Part shown: positions 16,791 to 25,957 of the stretch, in pieces
How positions within the stretch are numbered: the first letter of the stretch is position 1
Layout: each line of letters starts with the position of its first letter
Notes under the pieces: generated by a model
The model's input: the letters and a program-made list of their open reading frames with translations, nothing else
Database searches by the model: none
Told to the model about the DNA's origin: nothing
Program-made: the position numbers and the translations under genes
From: RECO01 sp050485385
GTDB lineage: Bacteria; Pseudomonadota; Alphaproteobacteria; Geminicoccales; Geminicoccaceae
NCBI GenBank assembly: GCA_050485385.1
Contig: JBJHBG010000003.1
Location: 1 to 64,000, forward strand
Direction: 5' to 3'
DNA: 64,000 nt

Positions 16791-17741
16791 ATGTCCGACG
16801 CCATCGCCAAGACCCTGCCCACCGCGGCCCGCCCCGCTTGGCGGGTGCGGCCCCTCGCCGGGCTGCGCGCGCAGCCGGCGCTGGTGCCGATGCTGTATCT
16901 GGCGCCGACGCTGCTCCTGCTCGCCGTCTTCACCTACTGGCCGCTGGTGTTCACGGGCTATCTCAGCACGGTGCGCTGGAACTTCGTCTCCGACGTGCGC
17001 ACCTTCGTCGGTGCCGCCAACTATACGGGCCTGTTCGATTCCAGCTTGTTCCAGGCGGCGATGGAGAACACGGCGATCTACGTCGCCGCTTCGATCCCGC
17101 TCAAGGTGCTGCTGCCCATCCCCATCGCCGTCTTCATCTGGTCGATGAGCCGCCGCATCGGCGACCTCTACAAGTCGATCGTGTTCCTGCCGACGCTGTT
17201 GAGCTTCGTCGTCGTGGCCATCGCCTTCGGCTGGCTGCTCAACCCCTATTTCGGGCTGCCGCAGGCGATGCTCCGGCAGGTGGGCGTGACCATGCCCAAC
17301 CTGCTCGCCAACTCCGACACGGCGATCTGGGCCATCCTCGCCATCTCGACCTGGAAGGTCATCGGCTTCAACGTGCTGCTCTACCTCGCCGGACTGGCCA
17401 GCATCGACCGCCAATACATCGAGGCCATGCGCATCGACGGCGCGTCCGACTGGCGCCTCTTCCGTCACCTGATCTGGCCCTTGCTCACGCCCACCACGTT
17501 CTTCGTGCTGATCTCGACCGTGATCTTCTCGCTCAACCAAGTCTTCACGCCGATCGACATCCTGACGCAGGGCGGGCCGTCGAACAGCACGACCAATCTG
17601 TTCTACATGGTCTACCAATACGCCTTCTTGACCTTCAACACGGGCTTCGCCTCGGCGGGGGCGGTGCTGCTGTTCTTCCTGCTCGCGGCGGTGGCGATCT
17701 TGAAAATCCGCTTGCTCGAGCGCTGGGTGCATTACCGATGA
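16791..17741 (+). CDS. Carbohydrate ABC transporter permease 1 (UgpA/MalF-like)
   Basis: 316 residues with six membrane segments. The EAA-type cytoplasmic loop IEAMRIDGASDWRLFRHLIWPLLTP contacts the ATPase. Start chosen at the ATG at 16791, five bases after AAGGA; ATG 16746 is an alternative. Its stop overlaps the second permease start (ATGA). Family members import sugars, polyols or glycerol-3-phosphate-type compounds. Confidence 0.93.
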   Translation: MSDAIAKTLPTAARPAWRVRPLAGLRAQPALVPMLYLAPTLLLLAVFTYWPLVFTGYLSTVRWNFVSDVRTFVGAANYTGLFDSSLFQAAMENTAIYVAASIPLKVLLPIPIAVFIWSMSRRIGDLYKSIVFLPTLLSFVVVAIAFGWLLNPYFGLPQAMLRQVGVTMPNLLANSDTAIWAILAISTWKVIGFNVLLYLAGLASIDRQYIEAMRIDGASDWRLFRHLIWPLLTPTTFFVLISTVIFSLNQVFTPIDILTQGGPSNSTTNLFYMVYQYAFLTFNTGFASAGAVLLFFLLAAVAILKIRLLERWVHYR

Positions 17742-18559
17742 GGCTGTCGCGCCCGTGGCGGGTCTGCGCCCACACCATCTGCCTGCTGGTGAGCCTCGCC
17801 GTGCTGGTACCGATGCTGCTCGTGCTCGGCACCTCGTTCAAGCCGGACAACGAGGTGTTCAGCGCCAACCCCTGGCCGCTCGCCCCGACCCTGCAGAGCT
17901 ACGTGCAGATCGTCGGCGACAGCGACTATCTGCGCTTCTTTTGGAACAGTATCGCCACCACGGTGCTGCGCGTCGGGGGTCAACTCGTCCTGTGCGTGCT
18001 CGCGGCCTACGCCTTCGCCCGCTTCGTCTTTCCCGGCCGCGACGCGGTCTTCATGATCATGCTCGCGGCGATGATGATCCCGCCGCAGCTCACCGTGATC
18101 CCCAACTACATCCTGATCGCCGACCTCGGCTGGTTCGACACCTATCAGGGCCTGATCGTCCCCAACCTGGCCATGCCGTTCGGCGTGTTCCTGTTGCGCC
18201 AGCACCTGTTGGCCTTCCCGCGCGAACTCTACGACGCAGCGGAGATCGACGGCGCCGGTCATTGGCGCGCACTTTGGCTGATCGTCGTGCCCAACCTGCG
18301 ACCGGCGCTGGCGGCACTCACCATCGTGCTCTTCATCGACTGCTGGAACGAGTATTTCTGGCCGTTGATCGTCACCGAGACGCCGGCCAGCCAGACCTTG
18401 CAGATCGGCCTCAGGCGGCTGCTCCAGGAGGACGTGGGCACCAGCTACAACGCCTTGATGGCGGCGGTCACGCTCGCCTCGCTGCCGGCGCTCGCCGTGT
18501 TCTTCGTCCTCCAGCGTCAGGTGCTGGAGAGCTTCACCTCCTCCGGCATCAAGGGCTGA
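17738..18559 (+). CDS. Carbohydrate ABC transporter permease 2 (UgpE/MalG-like)
   Basis: 273 residues and six membrane segments, with an EAA loop YDAAEIDGAGHWRALWLIVVP and the LGTSFKPDNEVF periplasmic segment typical of UgpE/MalG proteins. Overlaps the first permease, and is followed 14 bases later by the ATPase gene. It forms the heterodimeric channel with the product of 16791-17741. Confidence 0.93.
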   Translation: MRLSRPWRVCAHTICLLVSLAVLVPMLLVLGTSFKPDNEVFSANPWPLAPTLQSYVQIVGDSDYLRFFWNSIATTVLRVGGQLVLCVLAAYAFARFVFPGRDAVFMIMLAAMMIPPQLTVIPNYILIADLGWFDTYQGLIVPNLAMPFGVFLLRQHLLAFPRELYDAAEIDGAGHWRALWLIVVPNLRPALAALTIVLFIDCWNEYFWPLIVTETPASQTLQIGLRRLLQEDVGTSYNALMAAVTLASLPALAVFFVLQRQVLESFTSSGIKG

Positions 18560-18573
18560 GCGAAAGCGACCTC

Positions 18574-19671
18574 ATGGCATCCGTCACCTTCACCGGCCTC
18601 ACCAAGCGCTTCGGCAGCTTTACCGCCGTCGACGCCCTCGATCTGCGCATCCACGACGGCGAGTTCTGCGTCCTGGTGGGTCCGTCCGGCTGCGGCAAGA
18701 CCACGGCACTCCGCCTGCTCGCCGGCCTGGAGACGCCCAGCGGCGGCACCATCCATCTGGGCGCGCGCGACGTCACCGGCCTCGAGGCCAAGGACCGCAA
18801 CATCGCCATGGTCTTCCAGAACTATGCCCTCTACCCGCACATGACGGTGGCGGAGAACATGGGCTTCGCCCTGCGCATGCAAGGGGCGGCGCGCGACGAC
18901 ATCCGGGCGCGGGTCCGCCGCGCCGGCGCGCTCCTGGAGATCGAGCACCTGCTGGACCGGCTGCCGCGCCAGCTTTCGGGCGGCCAGCGCCAGCGCGTGG
19001 CCGTCGGCCGCGCCATCGTCCGCGATCCGGAAGCCTTCCTGTTCGACGAGCCGCTCTCCAACCTCGACGCCAAACTCCGCAACACCGCCCGCACCGAGCT
19101 GCGCGAGCTCCAGCGCCGGCTGGGCACCACCACGGTCTACGTTACCCACGATCAAGTGGAGGCGATGACCATGGCCGACCGCATCGTCGTCATGAACGAC
19201 GGCCGGGCCGAGCAGATCGGCGCCCCGCTCGACATCTACGACGACCCGGCGACGGTATTCGTCGCGGGCTTTTTGGGGGCACCGCCGATGAACCTCGTGG
19301 CCTTGGATGCCCTGGCCCCAGCCGCCGACGATCCCGTGCGTGCCGCCCTCGCCCCCCTCCTGGAGCGGCTGCCGGGGCCGGTCGACGACCGGCTCCTGAT
19401 CGGCATGCGCCCCGAGCGCTGCCGGCTGGAGCCGCCCGCCCGCGCGTCCGTGCGGCTCCAAGCGCGCGTTGCCGCCATCGAACAGCTCGGCGCCGAAGCG
19501 ATCCTCCTGGTCGACCGCAACGGCAGGCGCCTCGCCGTGCGTCTCGCCACGCGGCCCGACCTGCCGGGCGGCGGCGTGCTGGACGTGTACGTCGGCCTCG
19601 ACCACGTTCAGGTTTTCCACCCCGACACGCGGCGGCGCCTGCGCCCCGAACCGGCAGCGGCCGCCGCCTGA
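18574..19671 (+). CDS. ABC transporter ATP-binding protein (UgpC/MalK-like)
   Basis: 365 residues. Walker A GPSGCGKTT near residue 37, Q-loop QNYALYPHM, signature LSGGQRQRVAVGRAI, Walker B FLFDEPLSNLD and H-loop THD are intact. The C-terminal 120 residues form the TOBE regulatory domain of the MalK group. It powers the importer made by the two preceding permeases. Confidence 0.95.
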   Translation: MASVTFTGLTKRFGSFTAVDALDLRIHDGEFCVLVGPSGCGKTTALRLLAGLETPSGGTIHLGARDVTGLEAKDRNIAMVFQNYALYPHMTVAENMGFALRMQGAARDDIRARVRRAGALLEIEHLLDRLPRQLSGGQRQRVAVGRAIVRDPEAFLFDEPLSNLDAKLRNTARTELRELQRRLGTTTVYVTHDQVEAMTMADRIVVMNDGRAEQIGAPLDIYDDPATVFVAGFLGAPPMNLVALDALAPAADDPVRAALAPLLERLPGPVDDRLLIGMRPERCRLEPPARASVRLQARVAAIEQLGAEAILLVDRNGRRLAVRLATRPDLPGGGVLDVYVGLDHVQVFHPDTRRRLRPEPAAAAA

Positions 19672-19701
19672 CGCCACGTCCCACCAGGAGCCCACGACAC
19701 C

Positions 19702-20325
19702 TTGTCTCCCCTCACCGAGCCCTCGCTTTTCGCCGAGGTACCCGCCGCCAGTCTCGACCTTCCGGTCGAGGCATTCCTGTTCCTGCGCCACGGCCGCACC
19801 GCCCACAACGCGCAGCGGCTCGTCCAAGGCTTCCTCGACGTGCCGCTCGACGACGTTGGGCGCGACGAGGCGCGCGCGGCCGCCGCGCACTTGGCCGCCA
19901 ACGGCGCACCCACCCGCATCGTCGCGAGCGACCTGGCCCGCGCCTGGGAAACGGCGGGCTTCGTTGCCGCCGCCACCGGCACGCCGGTCGAGCCCGAGCC
20001 CGGCCTGCGCGAGCGCGACTTCGGCCCCTTGGGCGGCACCGCGATCGTACCCGGGCTCTGGTCCAGCGTGGCGCCGGGCGTGGAGACCATCGAGCACTTC
20101 GCCGAGCGGATCGCCGCCGCCGTCCGGCGCCACGTGATCGGCCCCGACTGTCTCCTGGTCGCCCATGGCGGCGTGCTGCGCGTCCTCGCCCACCTGCTCG
20201 GCGCACCCATCGCCATCGACCATCTCGCCAACGCCCTACCCCTGCGCCTGGAGCGAAACGGCGCGGGCTGGCAGGTCGTGGCGCTCGCCACGGCGCCTGC
20301 CAGCGCCACCTACGACACGGCTTGA
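19702..20325 (+). CDS. Histidine phosphatase (phosphoglycerate mutase family)
   Basis: 207 residues from a TTG start at 19702, with AGGAG upstream. The catalytic motif LRHGRTAHNAQ (phospho-His acceptor) is at residues 31-41; ERDFGPLGG and the second histidine in LLVAHGGVLRVL complete the site. Cytoplasmic. Its position inside the ABC operon suggests it dephosphorylates the imported compound or an intermediate. Confidence 0.9.
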   Translation: MSPLTEPSLFAEVPAASLDLPVEAFLFLRHGRTAHNAQRLVQGFLDVPLDDVGRDEARAAAAHLAANGAPTRIVASDLARAWETAGFVAAATGTPVEPEPGLRERDFGPLGGTAIVPGLWSSVAPGVETIEHFAERIAAAVRRHVIGPDCLLVAHGGVLRVLAHLLGAPIAIDHLANALPLRLERNGAGWQVVALATAPASATYDTA

Positions 20326-20344
20326 CCCCGAAGGAGTATCCCGG

Positions 20345-21202
20345 ATGACCGACCGGCATCGGATCGTGCAGGTCAGCGACCTGCATCTGAGCCGCAAGCG
20401 CGCCTACCACCAGGACAACTGGGAGATCGTGCTCGACTGGCTGGCCGAGGAGCGGCCCGACCTCGTGGTGGTCACGGGCGACGTCGCCCTCAACGATCCG
20501 GACGAGACGGACGACCTCGTCTTCGCCCGCGAGCAGCTCGAGCGCATCCCGGTGCCGTGGCGCGTCATCCCCGGCAACCACGACATCGGCGACAACGTGG
20601 TCTCCGGCGGCATGACGCAGCGGGTCGACGACGCGCGGCGGCGGCGCTGGGTCGAGCTGTTCGGCCTCGACTACTGGCGCCACGACCTCGGCGGCTGGAC
20701 CCTCGTCGGCGTCGATGCGCAGACCCTCAACTCCGAGGGCCTCGACGCCGAAGCCGAGCAGGCGGCTTGGCTCGAGGCGACGATGGCCGACGTTCCGGCC
20801 GAACGGCCCATCGCCCTCTTCGTCCACAAGCCCTTGTTCAAGGACCGGCCGAGCGAAACCGCGGTGTCGGGCGACTGCCTGGAACTCGAAGCGCGCAACC
20901 GCCTGCTCGCCCCTTTCTCCGGCCGCAATCTCCGCCTCGTCGCCTGCGGGCACAAGCACCAGTACCGCTCGTTCGGCCTCGACGGCACGATCCACCTCTG
21001 GGCGCCGGCCACGGGCATGGTGAATTTCGGGCCAGATCGGACCATGTGGGGACTGCGCGTGGTGGGCTTCGTCGAGCTCACCCTGCAGGGCGAGCGGCTG
21101 CGGCAGCGTCTCGTCGGCCACGACTTCCTCTTCCGCCACGAGAGCTACGTGCGCATCGGCGAGCACGGCGGCATGATGGCCGGACCGGAGCAGCCGGCTT
21201 GA
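20345..21202 (+). CDS. Metallophosphoesterase (calcineurin-like, class III cyclase-type)
   Basis: 285 residues; AAGGAG lies nine bases before the ATG at 20345. All metallophosphoesterase blocks are seen: QVSDLHLS (D, H), VTGDVAL (GD), PGNHD (GNHD), FVHKPLF (H) and ACGHKHQYRS (GHxH). The arrangement matches CpdA/GpdQ-like phosphodiesterases. With a neighbouring histidine phosphatase, a two-step breakdown of an imported phosphodiester is possible (inference). The stop overlaps the SorC TTG start. Confidence 0.92.
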   Translation: MTDRHRIVQVSDLHLSRKRAYHQDNWEIVLDWLAEERPDLVVVTGDVALNDPDETDDLVFAREQLERIPVPWRVIPGNHDIGDNVVSGGMTQRVDDARRRRWVELFGLDYWRHDLGGWTLVGVDAQTLNSEGLDAEAEQAAWLEATMADVPAERPIALFVHKPLFKDRPSETAVSGDCLELEARNRLLAPFSGRNLRLVACGHKHQYRSFGLDGTIHLWAPATGMVNFGPDRTMWGLRVVGFVELTLQGERLRQRLVGHDFLFRHESYVRIGEHGGMMAGPEQPA

Positions 21203-22191
21203 GCCAGCGGGTGGAGCCGCCGGCGGTCGAGGGGGGCGCCGCACTCCCCCTCGCCATGGACGGCGAGCGGCGCCGGCTCGCCACCCGCATCGCCTGGATG
21301 TACTATGTCGAGGGGCTGAAGCAGGAGGACGTGGCGAACGCGCTGGGCATCAGCCGGCTCCGCGTCATTCGCCTCCTGGCCGCCGCCCGCGACGAAGGCA
21401 TCGTCCGCATCGAGATCGCCTCGCCGGACTTCGGCACCGTCGACCTCGAAGGCCGCCTGCGCACCCGCTTCGGTCTGCAACGCGCGACCCTGGTGCCGAC
21501 GCCGCGCGACCCCAGGCGCACGCTGGAGGTGATCGGCCACGCGCTGGGCGACCTCCTCAACGGCGTCGTCCGCGACGGCATGACCGTCGGCGCCCACCAC
21601 GGCCGCTCGGTGCATGCCATGTTCGCGGGCCTCAGACCGGCGCGGCTGCCGGACCTCGACGTCGTGTCGCTCATGGGCAGCCTCTCGCCCGACGGCCGCA
21701 CGGTGCCGCACGAAACCGTGGGCCGGCTGGCCCTGACGCTCGACGCCCGCTGCTACCAGCTCGCTGCCCCGAGCTACGCGCGCTCCGCCGAAGAGCGCGC
21801 CCTCTTCCTCGGCCTGCCCATGGTGCAGTCGGTCCTGGAGCGCGCCCGCGGCTGCCACGTGGCGCTGTTGACCGCGAGCCGCATCTCCGACGACGGTGGC
21901 CTCGTCGGCACGGGCTACCTCACGCCCAAGGCCGCAGCCGAACTCCGCGCCCGCGGCGCCGTCGGCGCCTTGCTCGGCGTGTTCGTCGACGCCGATGGCC
22001 ACGAGGTCGACCACCCGCTCAACGCCACGCGCATCGGCCTGGACCTCGCCGAGTTGGACCGCGTGCCCGTCACCATCCTGGTCGGCGGCGGCCCGGCCAA
22101 GGTAGCCCCTCTCCGCGCCGCCCTCGCCCGCGGCCGCGTCCACGACCTGGTGACCGACGTCGAGACGGCGACATCGATCCTCGACGGCTGA
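21199..22191 (+). CDS. SorC/DeoR-like sugar-binding transcriptional regulator
   Basis: 330 residues from the TTG at 21199 (overlapping TTGA); ATG 21256 is an alternative start. The N-terminal helix-turn-helix has IAWMYYVEGLKQEDVANALGISRLRVIRLL. The C-terminal sugar-binding domain has the family features GDLLNGVVRDGMTVGAHHGRS and GTGYLTPKAA. These regulators bind phosphorylated sugars. It probably controls the importer genes on either side through the CATAYGTGTCA sites. Confidence 0.92.
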   Translation: MSQRVEPPAVEGGAALPLAMDGERRRLATRIAWMYYVEGLKQEDVANALGISRLRVIRLLAAARDEGIVRIEIASPDFGTVDLEGRLRTRFGLQRATLVPTPRDPRRTLEVIGHALGDLLNGVVRDGMTVGAHHGRSVHAMFAGLRPARLPDLDVVSLMGSLSPDGRTVPHETVGRLALTLDARCYQLAAPSYARSAEERALFLGLPMVQSVLERARGCHVALLTASRISDDGGLVGTGYLTPKAAAELRARGAVGALLGVFVDADGHEVDHPLNATRIGLDLAELDRVPVTILVGGGPAKVAPLRAALARGRVHDLVTDVETATSILDG

Positions 22192-22269
22192 GACCTCGAG
22201 CAGCGCCGACGCTCGGCGCCCCTTCGCCGAGCGCACACCGTCATCGAAACAAATGTCAGCCTGATGCTG

Positions 22270-22280
22270 CATATGTGTCA
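22270..22280 (+). promoter_or_regulatory. Candidate SorC operator, copy 2
   Basis: CATATGTGTCA, 80 bases before the binding-protein start and differing by one base from the copy at 16712-16722. A 6-bp hairpin CGGGGC-TCGT-GCCCCG at 22321-22336 follows in the leader. Confidence 0.5.
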
Positions 22281-22359
22281 CACCGTCGCAACATGGCCCT
22301 GTCATGACGATGGCGGATCGCGGGGCTCGTGCCCCGCCCGGATCAGCCGAGGAGGGATC

Positions 22360-23634
22360 ATGGCGACCTGGATGACGACCAAAGCCGCGGCGCTCGGTGG
22401 CGCCGCACTGCTGCTCGCGGCGACACTGCATCCGACAGGAGCCGACGCCGACGAGATCGAACTGCGCGTGCTGCACTACATGAGCCAGACGGGCAACAGT
22501 GCGGCGATGCGTGGCATCTTCGACGACTTCGAGGCGGAGAACCCCGGTATCCGCGTGACGGAAACGATCACCACCGCGCAGGGGGTCGTGCCCGAGGCGC
22601 AGGCGGCGGTTGCCGCGCGGCGGCCCTTCGACGTCATCCAGGCGCTGAACCGCACGGTCATCGGCGCGCAGGAGATCCTGAACGCCCGGCCCTTCTCGGA
22701 AGCCCCGGACGGCGGTGCCTTCATGGCGAACTACGCACCGAACATTCGCGACGCCGGCAAGATCGGCGACGAGTACTACATGGCACCGCATTCCTTCGGC
22801 ACGCCGCTGCTCTACTACAACAAGGACATCATGGCTGCGGCCGGTCTCGACCCCGAGGCACCGCCGACCACCTTCCAGGAGATCGCCGAGGCGTCCCGCC
22901 AGGTGGTCGACGAGACCGACTTCCAGGGCTTCTACATCATCACCGGCGGGCTCGATTACGGCCAGCAGACGATGATGATGCTGGCCGGCTCGCCCTATCT
23001 GGACGGCAACCGCGCCGCGTTCGACACGCCCGAGGCCGTCGAGGTCATGCAGTTCTGGCAGGACGCCGTCCTCGCGGGCCTCATGCCCGGTGTCGGCGAG
23101 AACGACGGCAACAACCTCTTCTCGGCCGGCCAGCTCGCCTTCATGGCCACCACCAGCGCTCGGCTGCAAGCCAACATGCGCGCCGCCGAGGGCAGTTTCG
23201 AATTGGGCATCGCCCAGTTCCCCTTGTGGAAGGACCACGAGCGGCGGGTGCCCAACAGCGGGTCCGGCATGATGGTCACGACGCAGGACCCCGCCCGTAT
23301 CGAGGCCTCGTTCAAGCTGCTGGAGTTCCTCTCGCGGCCCGAGATCAGCAACCGGTGGAGCCGCGAATCCGGCTACATCCCGCTCACCGCCGACCCGATG
23401 GCGGACCCGGTGATGGCCGCCTTCGTCGAGGAGAACCCCGCCTATCAGGTGCTCATCCATCAGCTCTCGGAAACCTACCCGACCGCGCTTTGGCCCGGCG
23501 ACCGGGTAGTCGAGGCGCAGACGGTGGTGGCCAACCTCCTCTCCGACCTCTGGCAGAACCGCGGCACCGCCGAGGACCTGGTGCCCCGCGCCGCCGCCGA
23601 GGTGACGCGGATCCTGGAGGCCAGCACGCACTGA
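22360..23634 (+). CDS. ABC transporter extracellular solute-binding protein (family 1)
   Basis: 424 residues with a signal peptide (MATWMTTK, hydrophobic core, cleavage near GADADE). Family features include GIFDDFEAENPGIRVTET, PFDVIQALNRT and APHSFGTPLLYYNKDIMAAAGLDP. GAGGAGGGA precedes the ATG at 22360. It is the periplasmic receptor of the importer at 16791-19671, transcribed from its own promoter after the SorC gene. Length matches UgpB/MalE-type receptors. Confidence 0.94.
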   Translation: MATWMTTKAAALGGAALLLAATLHPTGADADEIELRVLHYMSQTGNSAAMRGIFDDFEAENPGIRVTETITTAQGVVPEAQAAVAARRPFDVIQALNRTVIGAQEILNARPFSEAPDGGAFMANYAPNIRDAGKIGDEYYMAPHSFGTPLLYYNKDIMAAAGLDPEAPPTTFQEIAEASRQVVDETDFQGFYIITGGLDYGQQTMMMLAGSPYLDGNRAAFDTPEAVEVMQFWQDAVLAGLMPGVGENDGNNLFSAGQLAFMATTSARLQANMRAAEGSFELGIAQFPLWKDHERRVPNSGSGMMVTTQDPARIEASFKLLEFLSRPEISNRWSRESGYIPLTADPMADPVMAAFVEENPAYQVLIHQLSETYPTALWPGDRVVEAQTVVANLLSDLWQNRGTAEDLVPRAAAEVTRILEASTH

Positions 23635-23644
23635 GCGTCCGCCG

Positions 23645-24391
23645 TCAGGGGGTGGCGCAGAACCGCTCCACCCCCGCCGCCACTGCCGCGGCGAAGGCCG
23701 CCTGGTAGGCCGGATCCAGTAGGCGCAACTCCTCCTCCGGATGCTTGATCACGCCGGCCTCGATCAGCACCGCCGGCACCGGGCTGGTGCGCAGCACGTA
23801 AAGACCGTCGAAGCGGTAGATGCCAAGCTCGGCGTCGAGCAGGTCGCGGCTCTCCCCCGGAATGGCCTCCGCATGGTGCGGCGAGTAGCGAAAGCCGGCG
23901 TCGGCGAGGGCGCGGCCGATCCACCTCGCCAGCCGCAGCGAGGCTTCGGCCGCCTCGTGGCTCCGGCTGACGAACAGCGAGTGGCCGCTGGCGTGGCGCG
24001 AGTAGGTCGACGCCTCGTCGCTACCCGGCGGCTGCCACGTCTCGAGATAGCGCTCCTGCACCGAATCGTGGTGGATGCTCAAGAACAGGCGCGCGTGCAT
24101 CGCCGTGGCCGCGGCGGTGCGGTCTTCCAGCGTGCGGATCGAGGCCAAGTCGGGCAGCAACGTCGCGCGAACGAAGCCACGCTCGTGCAACGTCGCGAGG
24201 AGGACGCGGGCGAGGTCCAGGTTGAAGGCGAACTCCGGCCGGCCCCGGGCCGAGATGGCACCCGGATCGTCGGCGTGGTGGCCAACGTCGATAGCGATGG
24301 GGACCGTGGCCGGATGGCAAGCCCGGACGACCGTCGCCGGCAGGCCAGCCGCGACGGCAACCACGAGCGCGACGAGTGGGCCAGCACGCAA
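23645..24391 (-). CDS. N-acetylmuramoyl-L-alanine amidase (Amidase_3)
   Basis: 248 residues. Zinc-amidase motifs: IAIDVGHHADDPGA (first His), the Glu in FAFNLDLARVL region, LFLSIHHDS (second His) and AVLIEAGVIKHPEE (catalytic Glu). A TTG start, complement 24389-24391, gives a clean signal peptide (LRAGPLVALVVAVAAG, then A-C). It cleaves stem peptides from peptidoglycan glycan strands in the periplasm. It lies 11 bases after the M15 fusion gene, so it is co-transcribed with it. Confidence 0.88.
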   Translation of the reverse strand: MRAGPLVALVVAVAAGLPATVVRACHPATVPIAIDVGHHADDPGAISARGRPEFAFNLDLARVLLATLHERGFVRATLLPDLASIRTLEDRTAAATAMHARLFLSIHHDSVQERYLETWQPPGSDEASTYSRHASGHSLFVSRSHEAAEASLRLARWIGRALADAGFRYSPHHAEAIPGESRDLLDAELGIYRFDGLYVLRTSPVPAVLIEAGVIKHPEEELRLLDPAYQAAFAAAVAAGVERFCATP

Positions 24392-24402
24392 CGGCGACGT
24401 GC

Positions 24403-25947
24403 CTACGGCTGGTCGAGATCGCGGTCGACGCCGCGCGTGTCGACGTGGACGAAGTTGGCCGTGCGATAGGCACCCACACCGCCGCTGAAGACGCCGTCCC
24501 GCCGGAGCTGGCGCGCCACCTTGGCCCAGTCGTCGGCCCGCCCGCCGTCGCGCACGACGCAGTCGGCCGCGTCGAACGCCATGTGACGGCTGGCTTTGGC
24601 ACCGCCTACGGCTTCGTTGTACTGGCGGCTGCGGTAGACGCTGGTCAGCACGATCCGATGCCCCAAGCGCTCGCGCAGGTGGTCGAGGACGCGGGCGAGC
24701 GGGACGACGTTCGGCCACAGCTCCGGTGGCGGATCGGTGTTCAGCCCGTTGCGCGCGTGGGCTGCCCCCTTGACCAGGAATTCGCCGGCGGAGAAGTGCC
24801 GCACGTCCGCCAGTTGGCTCCCGAAGAAGGCCCCGAAGTCGGCGTTGGTCGATGGTGCCGGAGCCACCGTATCGAGCGCCGGAATGGCCGCCTCGGTCTC
24901 GGCCGCCTCGCCCGGCCCCTCGTCGCGTGCCTCGATGCGCGGAGCCTGCTCGCCCAGATCCATCAGTGCGCGGAGCAGGCAGGCGGCGCCGCACTGCCGG
25001 GAGACGGCATCAGCCGCGAAGACGTGGTCGCGGATGAACTTGCCCTTCCGATAGATCGTCGTGAACGACCAGAGATAGGGCGTCGGCACGCCGACCGGAC
25101 GGTAGCCGAAGCCGTTGTAGGCCTCCCATCGATGCAGACAGCGCGCCAACGACCAGTCCGTCTGGCCGGCGAACTTGCGAACCAGCGCGTCGCGCGCACT
25201 CTCTTCCCAGGTGAACGGCGGCGAGCCGGACGTAGGGCGACCGCCGGGCTCGCGGTGGGTGCGCGCCTGGAGGCTGTCGCCATTGTGCAGGTGCGTGCCG
25301 AAGTTGAACGTCGATTCGAGCATGTGGATGGCGGCCACGAACCACCAGGGCGCGCCGACCGCGGCGCTCGCCGCCGCGTAGCGGTCGCGCGACCGCAGCG
25401 CCCGTTCCGCCAGCGCCTTCGCGTCGCGCTCCGCCGCCGCGTCGCGGAAGGCGGAGCCGGCGAAGAAGCGCAGATACTCGTCCTCCAGGTCGGCAAAGGC
25501 GCGCGACGACGACGGCCGCGGCTCGACGAGCGCCGAGAACCCCCGTGGCGGCGATGGCAGGTCGATGCTGACGGACGCCGGCGGCACCTCGGTCTCGTCG
25601 GCAACGCCGTCCGCGAACGCCTCGCCGGGCGAGAGGGCGGCGCGCATTCCCTCCACGTCGTGCGCGTCCGCGTGTGCCCGCCACAACTCCCGTTGCAGGG
25701 CGGCCAAACGCGGCGACGCGGCGCCGCCCAGGGCCAGCGTCGATCGCTGCAACCGTTCGGAGAGCTCGAGGAAGGTGGCGGTGGCTCTCTCGAACGTCGC
25801 GATCGCCTGGTCCAAAATCGCGCGGTTGACGGTGTCGAGCATCGCGTCCGCGGCGTCCCGCTCCTGGTCGCTCAGGGGCTCGGCCGAGAAGACGATCCGC
25901 TCCAGATCGTCCCGCAGTCTCCGCAACTCCTCGATGGGCGTCGCCAT
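24403..25947 (-). CDS. Lytic-domain / peptidase M15 fusion protein
   Basis: 514 residues in three parts. Residues 1-110 are helical and charged, likely coiled coil. Residues about 160-310 are a lysozyme-like domain around WWFVAAIHMLESTFNFGTHL, whose Glu is the candidate catalytic residue. Residues about 395-514 are a peptidase M15 (YcbK-type) domain, with zinc ligands in SRHMAFDAADCVV and NFVHVDTRG. The combination suggests cleavage of both glycan and peptide bonds. No signal peptide is visible at the ATG, complement 25945-25947, which resembles phage-type endolysins. Confidence 0.75.
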   Translation of the reverse strand: MATPIEELRRLRDDLERIVFSAEPLSDQERDAADAMLDTVNRAILDQAIATFERATATFLELSERLQRSTLALGGAASPRLAALQRELWRAHADAHDVEGMRAALSPGEAFADGVADETEVPPASVSIDLPSPPRGFSALVEPRPSSSRAFADLEDEYLRFFAGSAFRDAAAERDAKALAERALRSRDRYAAASAAVGAPWWFVAAIHMLESTFNFGTHLHNGDSLQARTHREPGGRPTSGSPPFTWEESARDALVRKFAGQTDWSLARCLHRWEAYNGFGYRPVGVPTPYLWSFTTIYRKGKFIRDHVFAADAVSRQCGAACLLRALMDLGEQAPRIEARDEGPGEAAETEAAIPALDTVAPAPSTNADFGAFFGSQLADVRHFSAGEFLVKGAAHARNGLNTDPPPELWPNVVPLARVLDHLRERLGHRIVLTSVYRSRQYNEAVGGAKASRHMAFDAADCVVRDGGRADDWAKVARQLRRDGVFSGGVGAYRTANFVHVDTRGVDRDLDQP

Positions 25948-25957
25948 CGTCGTTCCC

